DNA from: Lithospermum erythrorhizon
Lineage: Eukaryota > Streptophyta > Magnoliopsida > Boraginales > Boraginaceae
DNA length: 64,000 nt
Reading direction: 5' to 3'
Assembly: GCA_019722365.1 (NCBI GenBank)
Contig: JADFUC010002439.1
Location: 1 to 64,000 of the forward strand
The position numbers and the translations under genes were made by a program. Numbering within the stretch: the first letter of the stretch is position 1; every line of letters starts with the position of its first letter. The notes beneath the pieces are model-generated. The model was not told the origin of the DNA and made no database searches. It worked only from the letters and a program-made list of their open reading frames with translations. This document shows positions 33,401 through 44,151 of the stretch, one piece after another.

Positions 33401-36348
33401 CTCGATGGTCGGATGAACCAGACTATGATGAGGACAACAATCGTGGGCCCCAGTTTCCACAACGTTCCAGAGCCAAAATCGATTTTCCCAAATTTGATAG
33501 AGGCGATCCACGAGGATGGATTCTGAAAGCTGAGAAATACTTTCGCTATTTTCAAATTCCAAATGAAATAAAAATAGAGATAGCCGCTATGCATCTAGAA
33601 GGAGATGCTCTTGATTTATATGTGTGGATTAACGGAGAAGATGAGATATTATTATGGGAAGATTTAGTAAAAGTCTTCCAGGAGAACTATGGACCCCCAG
33701 AGTTTCGAAATCCGGATGAGTTTTTGTGCGCCGTCAAGTAAACAAGAACAATCACCGACTATCGACAAGAATTTGCCCGGCGAGTTGCTAGAGTTCGTGA
33801 TTGGCCAGACCATTGTTTATTGGGGGTGTTCCTCACCGAGCTGAAAGATGAACTGAAAACTGAAGTTCGCATCCACAAACCTCGTACTGTTTTCAAAGCA
33901 ACAAGCTTGGCACTAAAGTTTGAGGTCAAAGTTGGCCTAGGAAGAAACTCACCTGCCTTGCCCGATCTACCACCCCAACACAACTCTACTCACTATTATT
34001 CTACCCAATCACCCATTCCAAAAAACACTTCTGGTCCAAACATAATACCTACCACTACACCCTCATCCACCACCTCACTTACTATTCCTAATTCCAGTAC
34101 ACAACCATCATCAAAACCATGGGAGAATGAACGACAACAATAAAAGGACAAGGGTCATTGTTACCGTTGTGGGGCTCCTTTTTCCCCAGGTCATTTGTGC
34201 AAAGCTACACTCTCCTCCATGGAATGTCGGGACAACAACAATGTTCTTTTGGAGGCGGCAGAAGAAGAAGTTCGGTTCTATGAACAAATGGAGGGCGAGA
34301 ATGAGGCAACAACAATTCCATACCTTCCGCCTTGAGGACAAGTCGAGTTTTGAGGGGGAGTGTAATAATACGATCCAAATAATATGTCAAAGTAGAACTA
34401 TCATCACAGTCAAGTAATTTAAAGCATTAGTAGAATTAATCTGATTTATCTAAGTAGTGGGTTAGTTATATTCTAGTAGTGGGTTAGTTATATTCTAATA
34501 GTGGTTTAGTGTTAGTAACTACTTGTTTCAGTATTTATAGGCCTGACTAGCATCATTTGTAAACACACTATTTTATTCAACTTAATATCAGAAATCGTAG
34601 GATTCCTCGTGCACAATTTCAGATTGTGAGATTCTTGCATTCTGTGGTCCTTCTTGTTTGAGAGATTTTTTCAAACAGGTTTCTATCAGTTAGATGTTCT
34701 TTAGTATTTTTTTTTGTTCCTGACGATATGCTTACTGTGTACTCCAGTTTGATATTCGAGGTGATCCATATGGTCTTCTGGCTGCACATCCCCCTGCACC
34801 TCTGGTATCGCTGCATCATCTTGATTATGTAAAAAGCTTGTTTCCCGACAGAACCCAAATTGAATCATTGAATACATTGGTCCATGCACATCACCTGGAT
34901 CCCGAGCGATTAATGCAGCAAACTATCTGCTACAATAGGAGACTCAAATGGTCAGTATCAATCTCTTGGGGATACACTCTGCAAATATATCCTATATTCT
35001 TAACAGCAAGAGACTTGGAGACACCTTTGCAAACTTTCCAGACGTGGAGAAGTTGGAGTAATGGACCTTTTACTTTCAACACTCGACCTCTTAGCCCTGA
35101 TCCATGCCAACAGCCAATTACTTTCTATTTGGACAAAATGAAAAAGCTTGGAAAGGGAGGGACCGTTACTACTTACACAAAGTTTGTATCTAACCCTGGT
35201 AAGAAGTGCGACAAAGCGTATTATCAAGCATTGGCAGTTAAAAGGATTTTTGTTTCAGCGCCAAAAGTGCATCCTACAGATTTGAGAAAGGTTTGTTGTT
35301 TATCCCTAGATGGCATGTTCTATAGTCTATACTATAAGATAATTTATTTTTCTTGGTAGTTCATGTCAGATATACTATTTCTGCTAACTATAGTAGATTA
35401 GCTATAAGACGAACCAAGAATCCATCTCAAAGATATATCAATTTAACACACATGCCACGTTATCATGGTCATCATGATCAGTGGATTTCAAGTTGCATCT
35501 TTATATATGATTATTTAAAGAACTGCATATAGAAATAGTAAAAAATGCAATATATGTTTTGCTTCTATATGTCAATCAGAAAAGTTCTTTTAGCTAGGAA
35601 CACATTGAATCATGGAAACATATACTATCATATAAAAGATTTTGAAATTTTCAGGCTTCATCATTGGTAAATACTAATAATATACTTTTTTAACATACTT
35701 TATACAATAGTAGATTACGTAGATCCACAAAAACTTTCTTCTGCCAATCATCTTTGAGTTGCTTTTGATTTTCCACAACATTTTGGTAGTCAACCACTAC
35801 TTGAAGGGGTGCGACTAAGCTTAAGTTATTAGCTGCTTAAATTACATGTGTACTCAAAATATAACTATTTAAGTACACATATATTTTGGAAAAGATTATG
35901 TATATAGGTATAAAATTGTTTTAACAATTTTTAAAGTATAAGTATACTCAAAATATAATTATTTGAGTACACATATATTCTAAAAAGCTTATGTATATAG
36001 TGTACAAGTATTTTAACAGTTTTTAAAGTATAAGTGTACTGATATAACTATTTGAGTACACATATATTTCCTTAAGTACCAGATCAGGATCCTACTTGAA
36101 GAGGTAATAGTGGACACTTACCATTTAGTGGCAAATTGTATTTTGTATTTCACCACTTTCTTTTAAATCATTGAAGATTGACACTATCACGTTCAAGAAT
36201 TATTCTGGAATATATAATAACAATGGCACCATGCATGCACATTATGCAGGAAATGCGAAGACACTGCTGCGATATCAAAACTGTGAAGCATGGATCCATG
36301 AAGATTAGGATTAGAAGTTGTAAGCAAAATGAGACATATACAAGTTGA
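27498..36348 (+). CDS. GT31 / DUF604 (Fringe-related) glycosyltransferase, four exons
   Basis: Exons: 27498-28114, 28627-28876, 34748-35290 and 36250-36348; the joined frame gives about 502 residues, usual for this plant family. All introns are GT-AG (donors GTGAGT, GTATGT, GTTTGT). It should be a type II Golgi membrane protein: a short N-tail, one membrane anchor at about residues 35-56, then the lumenal catalytic domain. The GT31 DxD motif is MGDDDTVFF (DDD at 190-192); GGNSESVEQ (216-224), GGGGFAVS (235-242) and GSDQR (265-269) follow. Exon 3 opens with FDIRGDPYGLLAAHP, the start of the DUF604 region, and exon 4 carries the MRRHCC cysteine pair (476-477). The donor, probably a UDP-sugar, and the acceptor are unknown. 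Nothing is broken. Intron 2 (28877-34747) is swollen by transposons; intron 3 holds a 93 bp repeat. Confidence 0.93.
29667..29905. mobile_element. Stowaway-like MITE in intron 2
   Basis: TA flanks both ends (29667-29668 and 29904-29905). The inner ends are CTCCTTTCGTTCATATATAT and, reverse-complemented from the right, CTCACTCCGTTCACTTTTAG, the CTCCCTCCGTYC-type terminus of Stowaway elements. The 235 bp body is AT-rich and non-coding. It lies in the sense intron, away from the splice sites. Confidence 0.75.
30081..30505. mobile_element. Foldback MITE in intron 2
   Basis: The two ends form a long imperfect inverted repeat of roughly 110 bases: CCCCTCAACTATCGACTAAT at 30107 is mirrored by ATTAATCGATAGTTGAGGGG at 30460-30479, and the match continues inward through ATTTTTAATTTGC, TTTTGTC..TTTACCC and the AATGCTTTCAT region, and outward to the TTTTTTAA ends. 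The centre is about 200 bp of AT-rich DNA. No transposase is present. The superfamily cannot be fixed because no target duplication is clear. Confidence 0.65.
30506..32781 (+). other. Intron 2 sequence without further genes
   Basis: AT-rich intron DNA. The proline-rich 69-codon frame at 31081-31290 (+) and the frame at 30502-30753 (-) have no domain or context support. I see no other element here. Confidence 0.6.
32782..33082 (+). repeat. Left LTR of the Gag-only element
   Basis: 301 bp, ending TTTCTATCA. It has one copy of the 22-base block GTAGTGGGTTAGTTATATTC.. that is doubled in the right LTR. It directly follows the GTTAG duplication, having lost the terminal TGTAA. Confidence 0.88.
33086..33098 (+). 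promoter_or_regulatory. Primer-binding site for initiator tRNA-Met
   Basis: TGGTATTCAGAGC, three bases after the LTR. It is the plant initiator-methionine PBS TGGTATCAGAGC with one extra T. Confidence 0.8.
33111..34335 (+). pseudogene. gag: Ty3-type gag, broken
   Basis: Gag is the structural nucleocapsid polyprotein that packages retrotransposon RNA. The start at 33111 (MVNTRTSSNN) opens a Gln/Pro/Asn-rich N-terminus. The frame shifts around 33300-33330 into the one read from 33298. The capsid region follows, with FPKFDRGDPRGWILKAEKYF and a KIEIAAMHLEGDALDLY block typical of the plant Retrotrans_gag domain. In-frame stops interrupt it at 33739 and 34141; both TAA codons could come from CAA by C-to-T change. 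After the second stop the same frame gives a zinc knuckle, CYRCGAPFSPGHLC, and it ends at 34335 next to the polypurine tract. No protease or RT sequence follows. It cannot make a full protein as it stands. Confidence 0.85.
34351..34360 (+). promoter_or_regulatory. Polypurine tract of the Gag-only element
   Basis: TGAGGGGGAG sits directly against the TGTAAT start of the right LTR, as expected for the plus-strand primer. Confidence 0.75.
34361..34688 (+). repeat. Right LTR of the Gag-only element
   Basis: 328 bp with TG...CA ends (TGTAATAATACG to TTTCTATCA). It is longer than the left LTR by the five terminal bases and by a 22-base tandem duplication at about 34455-34498. It ends 59 bases before exon 3 of the glycosyltransferase gene, so the acceptor site lies just downstream. 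Confidence 0.88.
35845..36075. repeat. ~93 bp tandem repeat in intron 3
   Basis: Two and a half units: TACTCAAAATATAA at 35851 and 35945, and a diverged TACTGATATAAC at 36037, each followed by TGAGTACACATATAT or a near match. Unit spacing is 92-94 bases. Confidence 0.75.
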
Positions 36349-37489
36349 GGCTAGCGTCTTCATTCCGGCCACACAGACAGTCCCAATCCTTAGGACGACT
36401 AGTGATACGCTGGAGAGTCTTACGACTAACCAACTGGCTTTGCCAACTTGATCAGCTTCGGGTCATGTAAATACTGGAGCTATAAAGATGTACTCCGTAC
36501 TAAAGAATAAGTTCATATACATGTAGGTTTAGGTTTCCGCATTCTATGTAATATAATTGCATTTCAGAATTTGTTCATCCACGAATTTTGATTTTATACA
36601 TGGACTCATTTAGCCATATGTACAGACTAGTCCCAAGAGTTACTACAGGAATATCTATTCTATATATAATATGGGAAGGTGCAATTAAAAGTTATTAAAG
36701 TTAAAGTCCCATGATCTCAAGCCCTTTTAAAGTTAGTCCCATGATCTCAAGCCCTCTAAATTTTTGGAGAGTAAAGTTAATACATAAGTTTGCTCTTTTG
36801 ACATAAAAAATTAATTGTTAAATTTTTATCATAACTAACTGTCTTTTTTTCCTCCAATAAAAAAATTCAAATTTTTTGTGTGATGTGGGGATAGATTATG
36901 TGGGAAGATGTTATATTACACTTATTTCACTTATAAATCAATCTAATTATTTTTTTTTCATGTTTTTTCCTTATATATTATATTATTTTAATAATTAATA
37001 TTATATCAATTATTACAAAAATTAATATATAAAATAAAAAGATTGGTGAATAAATTCTGAGGTGAATTGTGCCTGATAACTAGTCTTTGTGTCGTTATAT
37101 GTTGATGGAGAAAGTAAACGATGTGCATGGTATGTGTGATATTTGTGGAAACTACATAGTTTATGGTACCATCTTTAAAGGATATACTGTAGTAATTTGA
37201 TCCTAATTTTAATTGTTGGCTAAAAAAATACAAATAAAACTAAAACAACACCTTCTCTCCTAGAAGTAAATCCACAAACCTAATCTCTTTTCTCTCCTCA
37301 TCCCACGCCAGTTTAAATTGTTGTATATGAATTTTTTGGAATTGTTGTAGTTTAAAATTATTGTATTTGAATTTTCTAAATTTATTGTTGTTTGAAATTA
37401 CCGTACTTGATTTTTTGGAATCATTATAGTAAATGAGCAACAGTGAAGTCTTGTTTTTAATAAATATAGAAAATTGTATTTTAATATAA
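36349..37489. other. 3' flank of the glycosyltransferase gene and intergenic DNA
   Basis: The first ~250 bases after the stop codon are likely 3' UTR; AATAAG near 36506 and AATATAA near 36550 are possible poly(A) signals. A short direct duplication of GTCCCATGATCTCAAGCCC occurs near 36706 and 36738. The rest is AT-rich with no gene; frames at 37006-37233 and 37240-37563 (-) are low-complexity. Confidence 0.55.
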
Positions 37490-38400
37490 ATGGAAAATAC
37501 CAATAAGTATAATGAAATGATATTTTTGAATTTAGGAACACTATGAGAAATACCAATAAGCATAGAAAATAATAGGTTTTGGCTTTAAGAACACAATATT
37601 CATGAAAATGGTATAATAATGTAACCATAATACTAATTCTTAAATTTTTGGTTTAAATACCAAACACATACGGAGTATAAACAATGATATTTTAGTGTAA
37701 ATGAAAAATACCAATAAGCATAGGCAAGTGGTATTTTCGTGGTAATGTGAAATACCATAAAGCATAGATAAATGGTATTTTATAAAAGATACAATATTAG
37801 ATAAAAATAATATACTATTGTAAAAATAATAGTTATTTTTAAATTATTAGTTTGAATACCAAACACATATGAATAATGGTATTTTAGTCGTAATGAGTAA
37901 TATCATAAAACATAGATAAATGATATTTTTCTAGTTTAAAAATACAATTAGTTGAAAATAATATTATATTGTAATAATAATAGTTTTTTTTAAATTATTA
38001 GCTTTCATACCAAACACATGAACAATAGTATTTTAGTCGTAATGAAAAATATCATAAAACATAGCTAAATAATATTTTTTGGATTTAAGAATACAATATT
38101 AGATAAAAATAATATGATATTGTAATAATAATAGTTATTTTTAGATTATTAGCTTGAATACCAAATACGTATAAGCAATGGTATTTTAGTAGTGGTAATG
38201 AGAAATACCATAAATCATCGTCAAATGGTATATTTCGGGTTTAAGAATATAATATTAGAGTAAAAAATATATAATATTGTAACGATACTAGTTATTTTAA
38301 AATTACTTGCTTGAATATCAAACACATATAAGAGATGACATTTTAATGGTAATTAAAAATACCATTAAGTATAGACAAATGGTATCTTTTGGGATGATAT
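37490..38400. repeat. ~151 bp tandem array
   Basis: The marker TACCAAACACAT and variants recurs at 37658, 37857, 38008, 38159 and 38317, giving spacings of 199, 151, 151 and 158. Units also share AAATACCATAAA.CAT and TTAAGAATACAATATTAGA blocks. The array ends about 20 bases before the Ty3 element. A related-looking ~165 bp repeat resumes on the far side of that element. Confidence 0.75.
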
Positions 38401-38425
38401 TAAAATATAATTGATTATGGTGCAT

Positions 38426-40490
38426 AACAACGATATCGAGGCAGCGCGAGGTTTAGGAATCGTCGAGTGCGGATACGAGAGTCGTACGTCGATGGATATT
38501 TCGATTTACAATCTGTCCTCGGTAAACCCATAAAATAATACATGGATAAAGGAAGCGGAGTTTTTAAAAAGAATCATCGTGGTATTCTGGCATTAAACAT
38601 CGGCATACGCGCTAAGCATCATGTACAAAATATACGCAACAGCTTGATTGCAAGAAATCCCCGAAGCTAGCAATCTGAACAACCAAATACAATCCAAAAA
38701 CAAAAGAGGTACATGAGGATCTGCACTTACCGGCGTGGCTGCTAAGCTCTAAGGCACGATCCACTTTCCGAACAAGCTCGAAAAATGCCCTCTGAGCGCC
38801 ACACGACCCAGCTTTGGCACAAATGAAAATGGCAGCCCATTGAATAGGGTGTAAAAGGCTGCGAAGATTAGTGAATCATTATCTCAAGAGCGAAAATTAA
38901 CTTCGCTCCAGGTAGTGTACTATAAAATCATTTATTTAATAAAATATGTAGATGATACGAGGATAATCTATTCAGTATGCTTCCAAAGTATATCATTAGT
39001 GAGTTAAGTTATCAGCCCTTGCATCATAAGGTTATACTCCGTCTCGTCATTACTACATGGTCATTAGTTCGCCAGGCCGTCATTAACGTGGCATTACGAC
39101 AAAGGCAATGCGTCATTGCTATCCCGAGTAAGCGGTGACAACCGGTACCCGATCGAATCACAATACTCTATGGGCCAATGATAGCCAAAACCTGCGACCC
39201 GACACACAGACCATCCAACTCCGCGCGACTCTCGACCAAAATTTAGTACACTGCCAATTTAAAGCTTATTTCGATCGACTCGTAGCAATCCAGTTCACGA
39301 AGCTAATGCGCATATAATCAACCTCGACCTATAGGAGAAACTTATGGCGGTGCATGCTCGACAAATTTTGGAATAAATCTTTCATTTGAAAATAATAGCG
39401 CCCACTTCATTGGTCAAGTGCCGTTTCCACAGCTCAGCCTAATCCAGGAAACACCCGAAATACAACGGAAGAATTACTACTTTTCTGATCATAACCTTTG
39501 TTTTGGTTTTTTTTAATATCCAGCTTACAACAATTATAGTTATCAACCATGACTCTGGGTGAAAATATTTAGCGGCGTTTAAGCGACTAATAAAACAAGC
39601 GAAATTCCAACCAACCCCGAATGCTTAATCAAATTATTTAAATCTACCAATTCCAACACTTTAAACAACTACAATCAATCCAACCATCAGATTCTGACCA
39701 ATTAATCGATATAATCAACCTTAAATTCAAAACCCAATTACGACAAAATACACAAAGCCTAACTCATAATATTCTCTTCCAATCGACATAAAAACATCCA
39801 GCTATGCTCGACACAACTATATTAAGATCCCCGAAACATCGCAATACAATTTAAAGGAAATTTAGAAAAAGTCAGCACAAGAGTCAACTACGCCTTGATC
39901 AACCACGTTCAGCGCAAAGATCAATTATAATGTTTTGCGATCCACGTAATAATTAGAGGATACTTATATACCATTTACAACTTTAAGGAATTCAAAACCA
40001 AAGTCAACTAAGAGTGACCTCTCCAAAACTTAAGAAAACATCACAAAACTTCAAACTTTCTTACCTTAATGAGTATAGAATGATGAGGGGAAGATGAAAA
40101 TCAACTTTTAATGTCTTGAGCCACAAAGAATTGGAAGAAATGGAAGAAAAAAATTTCAAGGGGGAAGCTAGGGGGGTTCGGCCCTCTCTATGGGGAAGAA
40201 AGGAATTGGCTTGTTTTGGATGAAGATGAAACATGATAAGGATGAGGAGATATTTAAGGAATGGCTTAAGTCCCGTTTGGTTTCGGTTAATTTCTCATTT
40301 CCGTGCCTTAAATCTCAATGAAACCGATTTCAAATGTATTTATTCCAGAGACATATATTGCACTACTCATCTAAATTTTCGTCTCGATATATCGATACTA
40401 TTCGAAATTATTGATATCGTATGCGGGTCGCCTGACCGATAAATATAATTTAATAAAATCGCTTACTTGCAGCGTAAAGGGTTATTTGTC
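38426..40490 (-). repeat. 3' LTR (left copy) of the Ty3 element
   Basis: It matches 44152-46673 over its length: TGTACAAAATAT near 38617/44371, GGCACAAATGAAAATG near 38816/44552, GTAGTGTACTATAAAATCAT near 38913/44631, and TTTAATAAAATCGCTTA near 40450/46640. Its right end is set by the AATAACCC-type start on the minus strand near 40488. Confidence 0.65.
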
Positions 40491-42739
40491 TGCCGCTGGC
40501 GAAATTTTTACGTGCCGATTTACTCCAACTCAACTACCACGAGGAAGAAGCACTTAATGTAACTGCGTAAACACTCTGACACATGAGCAAAATAACAACT
40601 CTGACGATTTTGCCTCCTATGCGAAAGGCTGCGGGTAACGGTTCCTCGCATATCATCTTAGGACCCGGTAATAAGCCTCCTACCGAGTTAGTTCCTCTAG
40701 CGACACCAAGGCCACCATCTTGTTTCTGGGTCAGAATCCTGCTGAACCTCCTCGGGGTGAGGGAGACACTCCTCGAGTTCCACGGTGCAGAGGCTAAGAA
40801 TGCTTGAGAATTCATCCGGGATATACTTCGGGCATGACACATGGGAATTATGAATTCTATCAATCCCGAGGAGCTAGCAGCAAATAAGGTAGGCCACGGA
40901 TCCTCGCCAAAATCTCAAGCGGTCGATGCTTGCGGGGCTCGGCTTTCGCTACTTCGAACCCGCATTGCGCAAAGTCACTCAGAATACTCGATACGCTGAC
41001 TTGACTTCTGGTGCCGCTTAGAGGCGATGAGCATATTTCTTGCATCGCAGTGCCGAGATATTGGCGTAACTTGATTACTCATGAAATCTTTTCCATTTAA
41101 CTGGAACCATAAACTTTCTCTCTCAGCTTCATTCCGACAAAGCTGAGTCAGCGGCCTCGGCTGGCCGCTCGAAATGGTGCCATCAGATACAGCGGAAACT
41201 ATTATTATCACGAACTTTCCGTCTTAGGCAACTTTCATCATCCCATCCCACAAAAGAGCTCGCTGGCGGCTTTCGAGCGTATCACTCCAAAGTACGGATG
41301 CGTCCCTCTGCCGTTTGCCCACGTGCATGCGGGGATGGAAATATACTCGGCTGTTTCAGTCCCTGATGCAGAGCCCACTCGGGAATTTTATCTCTAAGTA
41401 AACCTCGTATCAGCGGTGGGAGATGTCCCGACACTTTCGGAACCCGTGCGATGCCATGATCTATTCAGGCGTATATCGCCATTGGCCTCTACGGTCCCGC
41501 CGATTGATTTAATGCGGTAGAAAGTGGCCAGGCTTGACGATCATTCACGATAAACTGATCTACAGTTTCCGGCCGGCGATCTAGGAAGTCAAATAAGAAA
41601 TCTATGGTATTGATATTATCCCAGCGTCCGTTCAGGGGAATGACCGGAAGTAAACATGGCAAGCTTGTAGAATTAATACATCTTTGAATCTTCACTGTGA
41701 CAAACCCGAACACTACCCATGGCTTCGGCGATCTCTGCCGCGCCGGTACAATAAGCCAACCTCGAGTCGATACATCTTCGTGCTACGGGTGCGTACTATA
41801 AAGAGCCGTGCGGGCACCGACCAAAGTCTCCTTTTTGATCCTCCCGAGGTAGCATTTAGCCAACCCTGCGCTTTCGAAGTACCGTGCTAAATGACCACGA
41901 AATCGATCTACCTCGACAACACCACCTGCGGGCTGACATTGTAATTTCTGTCTTTTCTTTAAAGCTCCCGAGGTCGATCAAAAATGCGGAGTCAAACCTT
42001 CACGTGAGCGACTGACTCACCGGCCATTTCTGACGTCAGCTCGACTCGAGCACCAGCAAATGCTTTTGGCTCTAATGGCATTTCAGGAAGCGTACTTTAC
42101 CATATTCGCCTTCCCCGGGTGATGCCGATATGGCATCGTAGTGTTGAAACTCAATCCATACACCTGCAGTTTGGAGATTCTCTGCGTTGGTGAATTTGGC
42201 TTTTGTGATGGGTGAAAGTCTTGTAATCAGTACAAGTAATGCCTCAGCCGTTCAATCGTGCGCCAACTCAGGGATCATAGATTAGTGAATTCCTCTTATG
42301 GTTCTGTTGTCGAGCGTAAGCAATCATTCTCCCGGCTGTCAACCTGGCATTGACCCACGGGTGCTGAGCGTCGCGTGAATACTTGAGGCCTCAGTTCCAG
42401 GTGCGTGGTCGACCTCGCTTGACTCCAGAGCATCTCGTTCATGAAATGAGGAGCATACTTCACGGTCAACTTAGTCGCCGGAGTGCCAATTGAGAAGTCC
42501 TGACCAAACTCACATCATGTCAGGCTTGAGAACTCCACTTTTACAGAGTACTTTCATTGAGCCGCTCGATATTGACCTACTACCTTTTGAGGTCACTTTA
42601 TGAAAATACCGTCGCTTTGTCTGACATGGCCCCGACAGCATGCCTTCACACATTTACTGGCTTGGTACAATTGTCTGTGCTCAACGCAACCCTTGAGTGT
42701 CTAGGTATATAAAGTCCTTGCGATAGATCAAAGACGCCA

Positions 42740-43063
42740 TCCAATGAACACAATCACGAACTTATCCAAGAACTCCCGGAACACTCGGTTCATCAAATCC
42801 ATGAATGCTGCTGGCGCATTAGTCAAATCAGCGACATTACCATAAACTCCTTAGTGCCTATACGGATAGAAGGCGATTTGAATATCAGCATATCGCGATC
42901 TCGAGGCGTAGCCGGATCTCGAATCAATCTTCGTAAACACATGGCATCCTGGGTCAAACAAATCATCTATCACCAAACTGGCGGATAAACGGCGCCGCTG
43001 ATAGTCACTTTGTTTAAACATGAGGTGATGCACAACCTTAGCGATACCGTGCTTTCTTTTCAC
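42740..43063 (-). pseudogene. Ty3 reverse transcriptase fragment
   Basis: On the minus strand the frame from 43063 contains VIDDLFDPGCHVFTKIDSRS, the conserved Ty3 RT block that ends in the KIDLRSGYHQ motif. A stop and a small frameshift near 42850 interrupt it. The next blocks are still readable: [16 protein letters not shown], then REFLDKFVI, which lead into the YIDD region in this family. The catalytic YVDD/FIDD box itself is no longer recognisable. RT would copy the element's RNA into DNA; this copy cannot work. Confidence 0.85.
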
Positions 43064-43653
43064 AAAAGCAGGCGAGTGCTGCTTTGCGGAGAAACACCCG
43101 GTGCAGTGGATGCACTTATCAGCGACTCACGGCGGGTCTTGGCTCTCTCAGCATAGGGCCATTCTATACGGCGCGTAGGGTCAGTACCGAAACTGCTTTG
43201 TCAGCAGGCTAACTACCTGCGGTGGTAGACACAGCAGCTCCGCCAGAAAAACATCGACATACTACGCGGACACTTTCATTCTACAATTGTTCTCCTGCTC
43301 TCCAGGTAAAATACATTACCCCAAGAAACCCACTTACTTTAAAAAGCTCAACTTCATGGCCTCGAGAGTCTTTGCAAAATAAAACTTCAAATTAGACGTC
43401 TTTTCTATCTCCTCAAAATAAGAATATTAGGACACGCAAAAAATAATCTCTTCCTTGTGGCGATGATGATGTCTCCCCCAACCCGGTCCATACCGAGAAG
43501 ATAAGATCAAAATACTACTAGCTCAAGCGGAAGTACATCTGCAGCTAACAATTGATTATTATTCACACTCAAGGGGCAATCTCTAAATACATATCTAGCT
43601 TTTCGGCCGACTCTCTTTGGTGTCATAAATAATAAATGGAACAAGTAAGGACT

Positions 43654-43887
43654 CTAGCTGACTGAAACCAAAAGAATGGCAGCTCTGGGGAGACAAAAAG
43701 CACCCTCAAACAAATATGGTCTCAAAATTCTAATATAACCGATCGCCTCAATCGGAGTACCCTTAAAATGCCGGGGATCTGCTTCGGGAAACGCTGAGCA
43801 CTGCGGAACTCGGCCCTGCTGTAGGCCTTGATACGTCGTATGCAGGGTTTCTCCAACATATGATTTACTTCGAACAACAAAAATCAA
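43654..43887 (-). pseudogene. Possible gag relic
   Basis: The minus-strand frame has FKGTPIEAIGYIRILRPYLF, which faintly resembles the 'F.GT.DP..A..WI' capsid entry of plant Ty3 Gag. It lies between the PBS and the RT, where gag is expected. The match is weak and the frame is short. Confidence 0.3.
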
Positions 43888-44133
43888 ATGAGGGGATCGG
43901 GATGTACGGAACCATTTGTTCCTTCTTCAGGCTCGCTTCTCGCCAGCGCTGCAAGTATGCTACCTACCTCAGCGCCTCGATTACACGCGGGCACCTCTCG
44001 TGGCACGGGTAAACTCTTGTCTGCCATCGATGGCATCCCTCGGCAGTCTATGAAAGAAATGAAAGAAAAGACTCAACCAACACAGCTAAAAAGAAAACAA
44101 GCGATGGGGCCACACAAACAACCCAATGGCTAA

Positions 44134-44151
44134 AACATATCTTTGATACGA
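44134..44151 (-). promoter_or_regulatory. Degenerate primer-binding site
   Basis: The minus strand reads TCGTATCAAAGATATGTT directly inside the 5' LTR, close to the TGGTATCAGAGC initiator-Met PBS with several changes. Confidence 0.4.

Larger units (their letters stand above)
32782..34688 (+). mobile_element. Gag-only LTR retrotransposon (TR-GAG type) in intron 2
   Basis: A complete small element of 1,907 bp: left LTR 32782-33082, PBS 33086-33098, one gag region 33111-34335, polypurine tract 34351-34360, right LTR 34361-34688. GTTAG flanks both sides (32777-32781 and 34689-34693). There is no space for protease, RT or integrase, so it must have moved with enzymes from another Ty3 element. The layout matches the class named TR-GAG in plants. 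It lies in the same orientation as the host gene. By eye the LTRs differ at about 23 of 300 positions, so the insertion is old. The left LTR lacks the first five bases (TGTAA) found in the right LTR. Confidence 0.88.

Noticed and set aside
40583..40807. 74-codon frame (+) considered as gag
   Set aside because: The RT relic and the PBS-like site place this element on the minus strand, so a plus-strand gag here does not fit.
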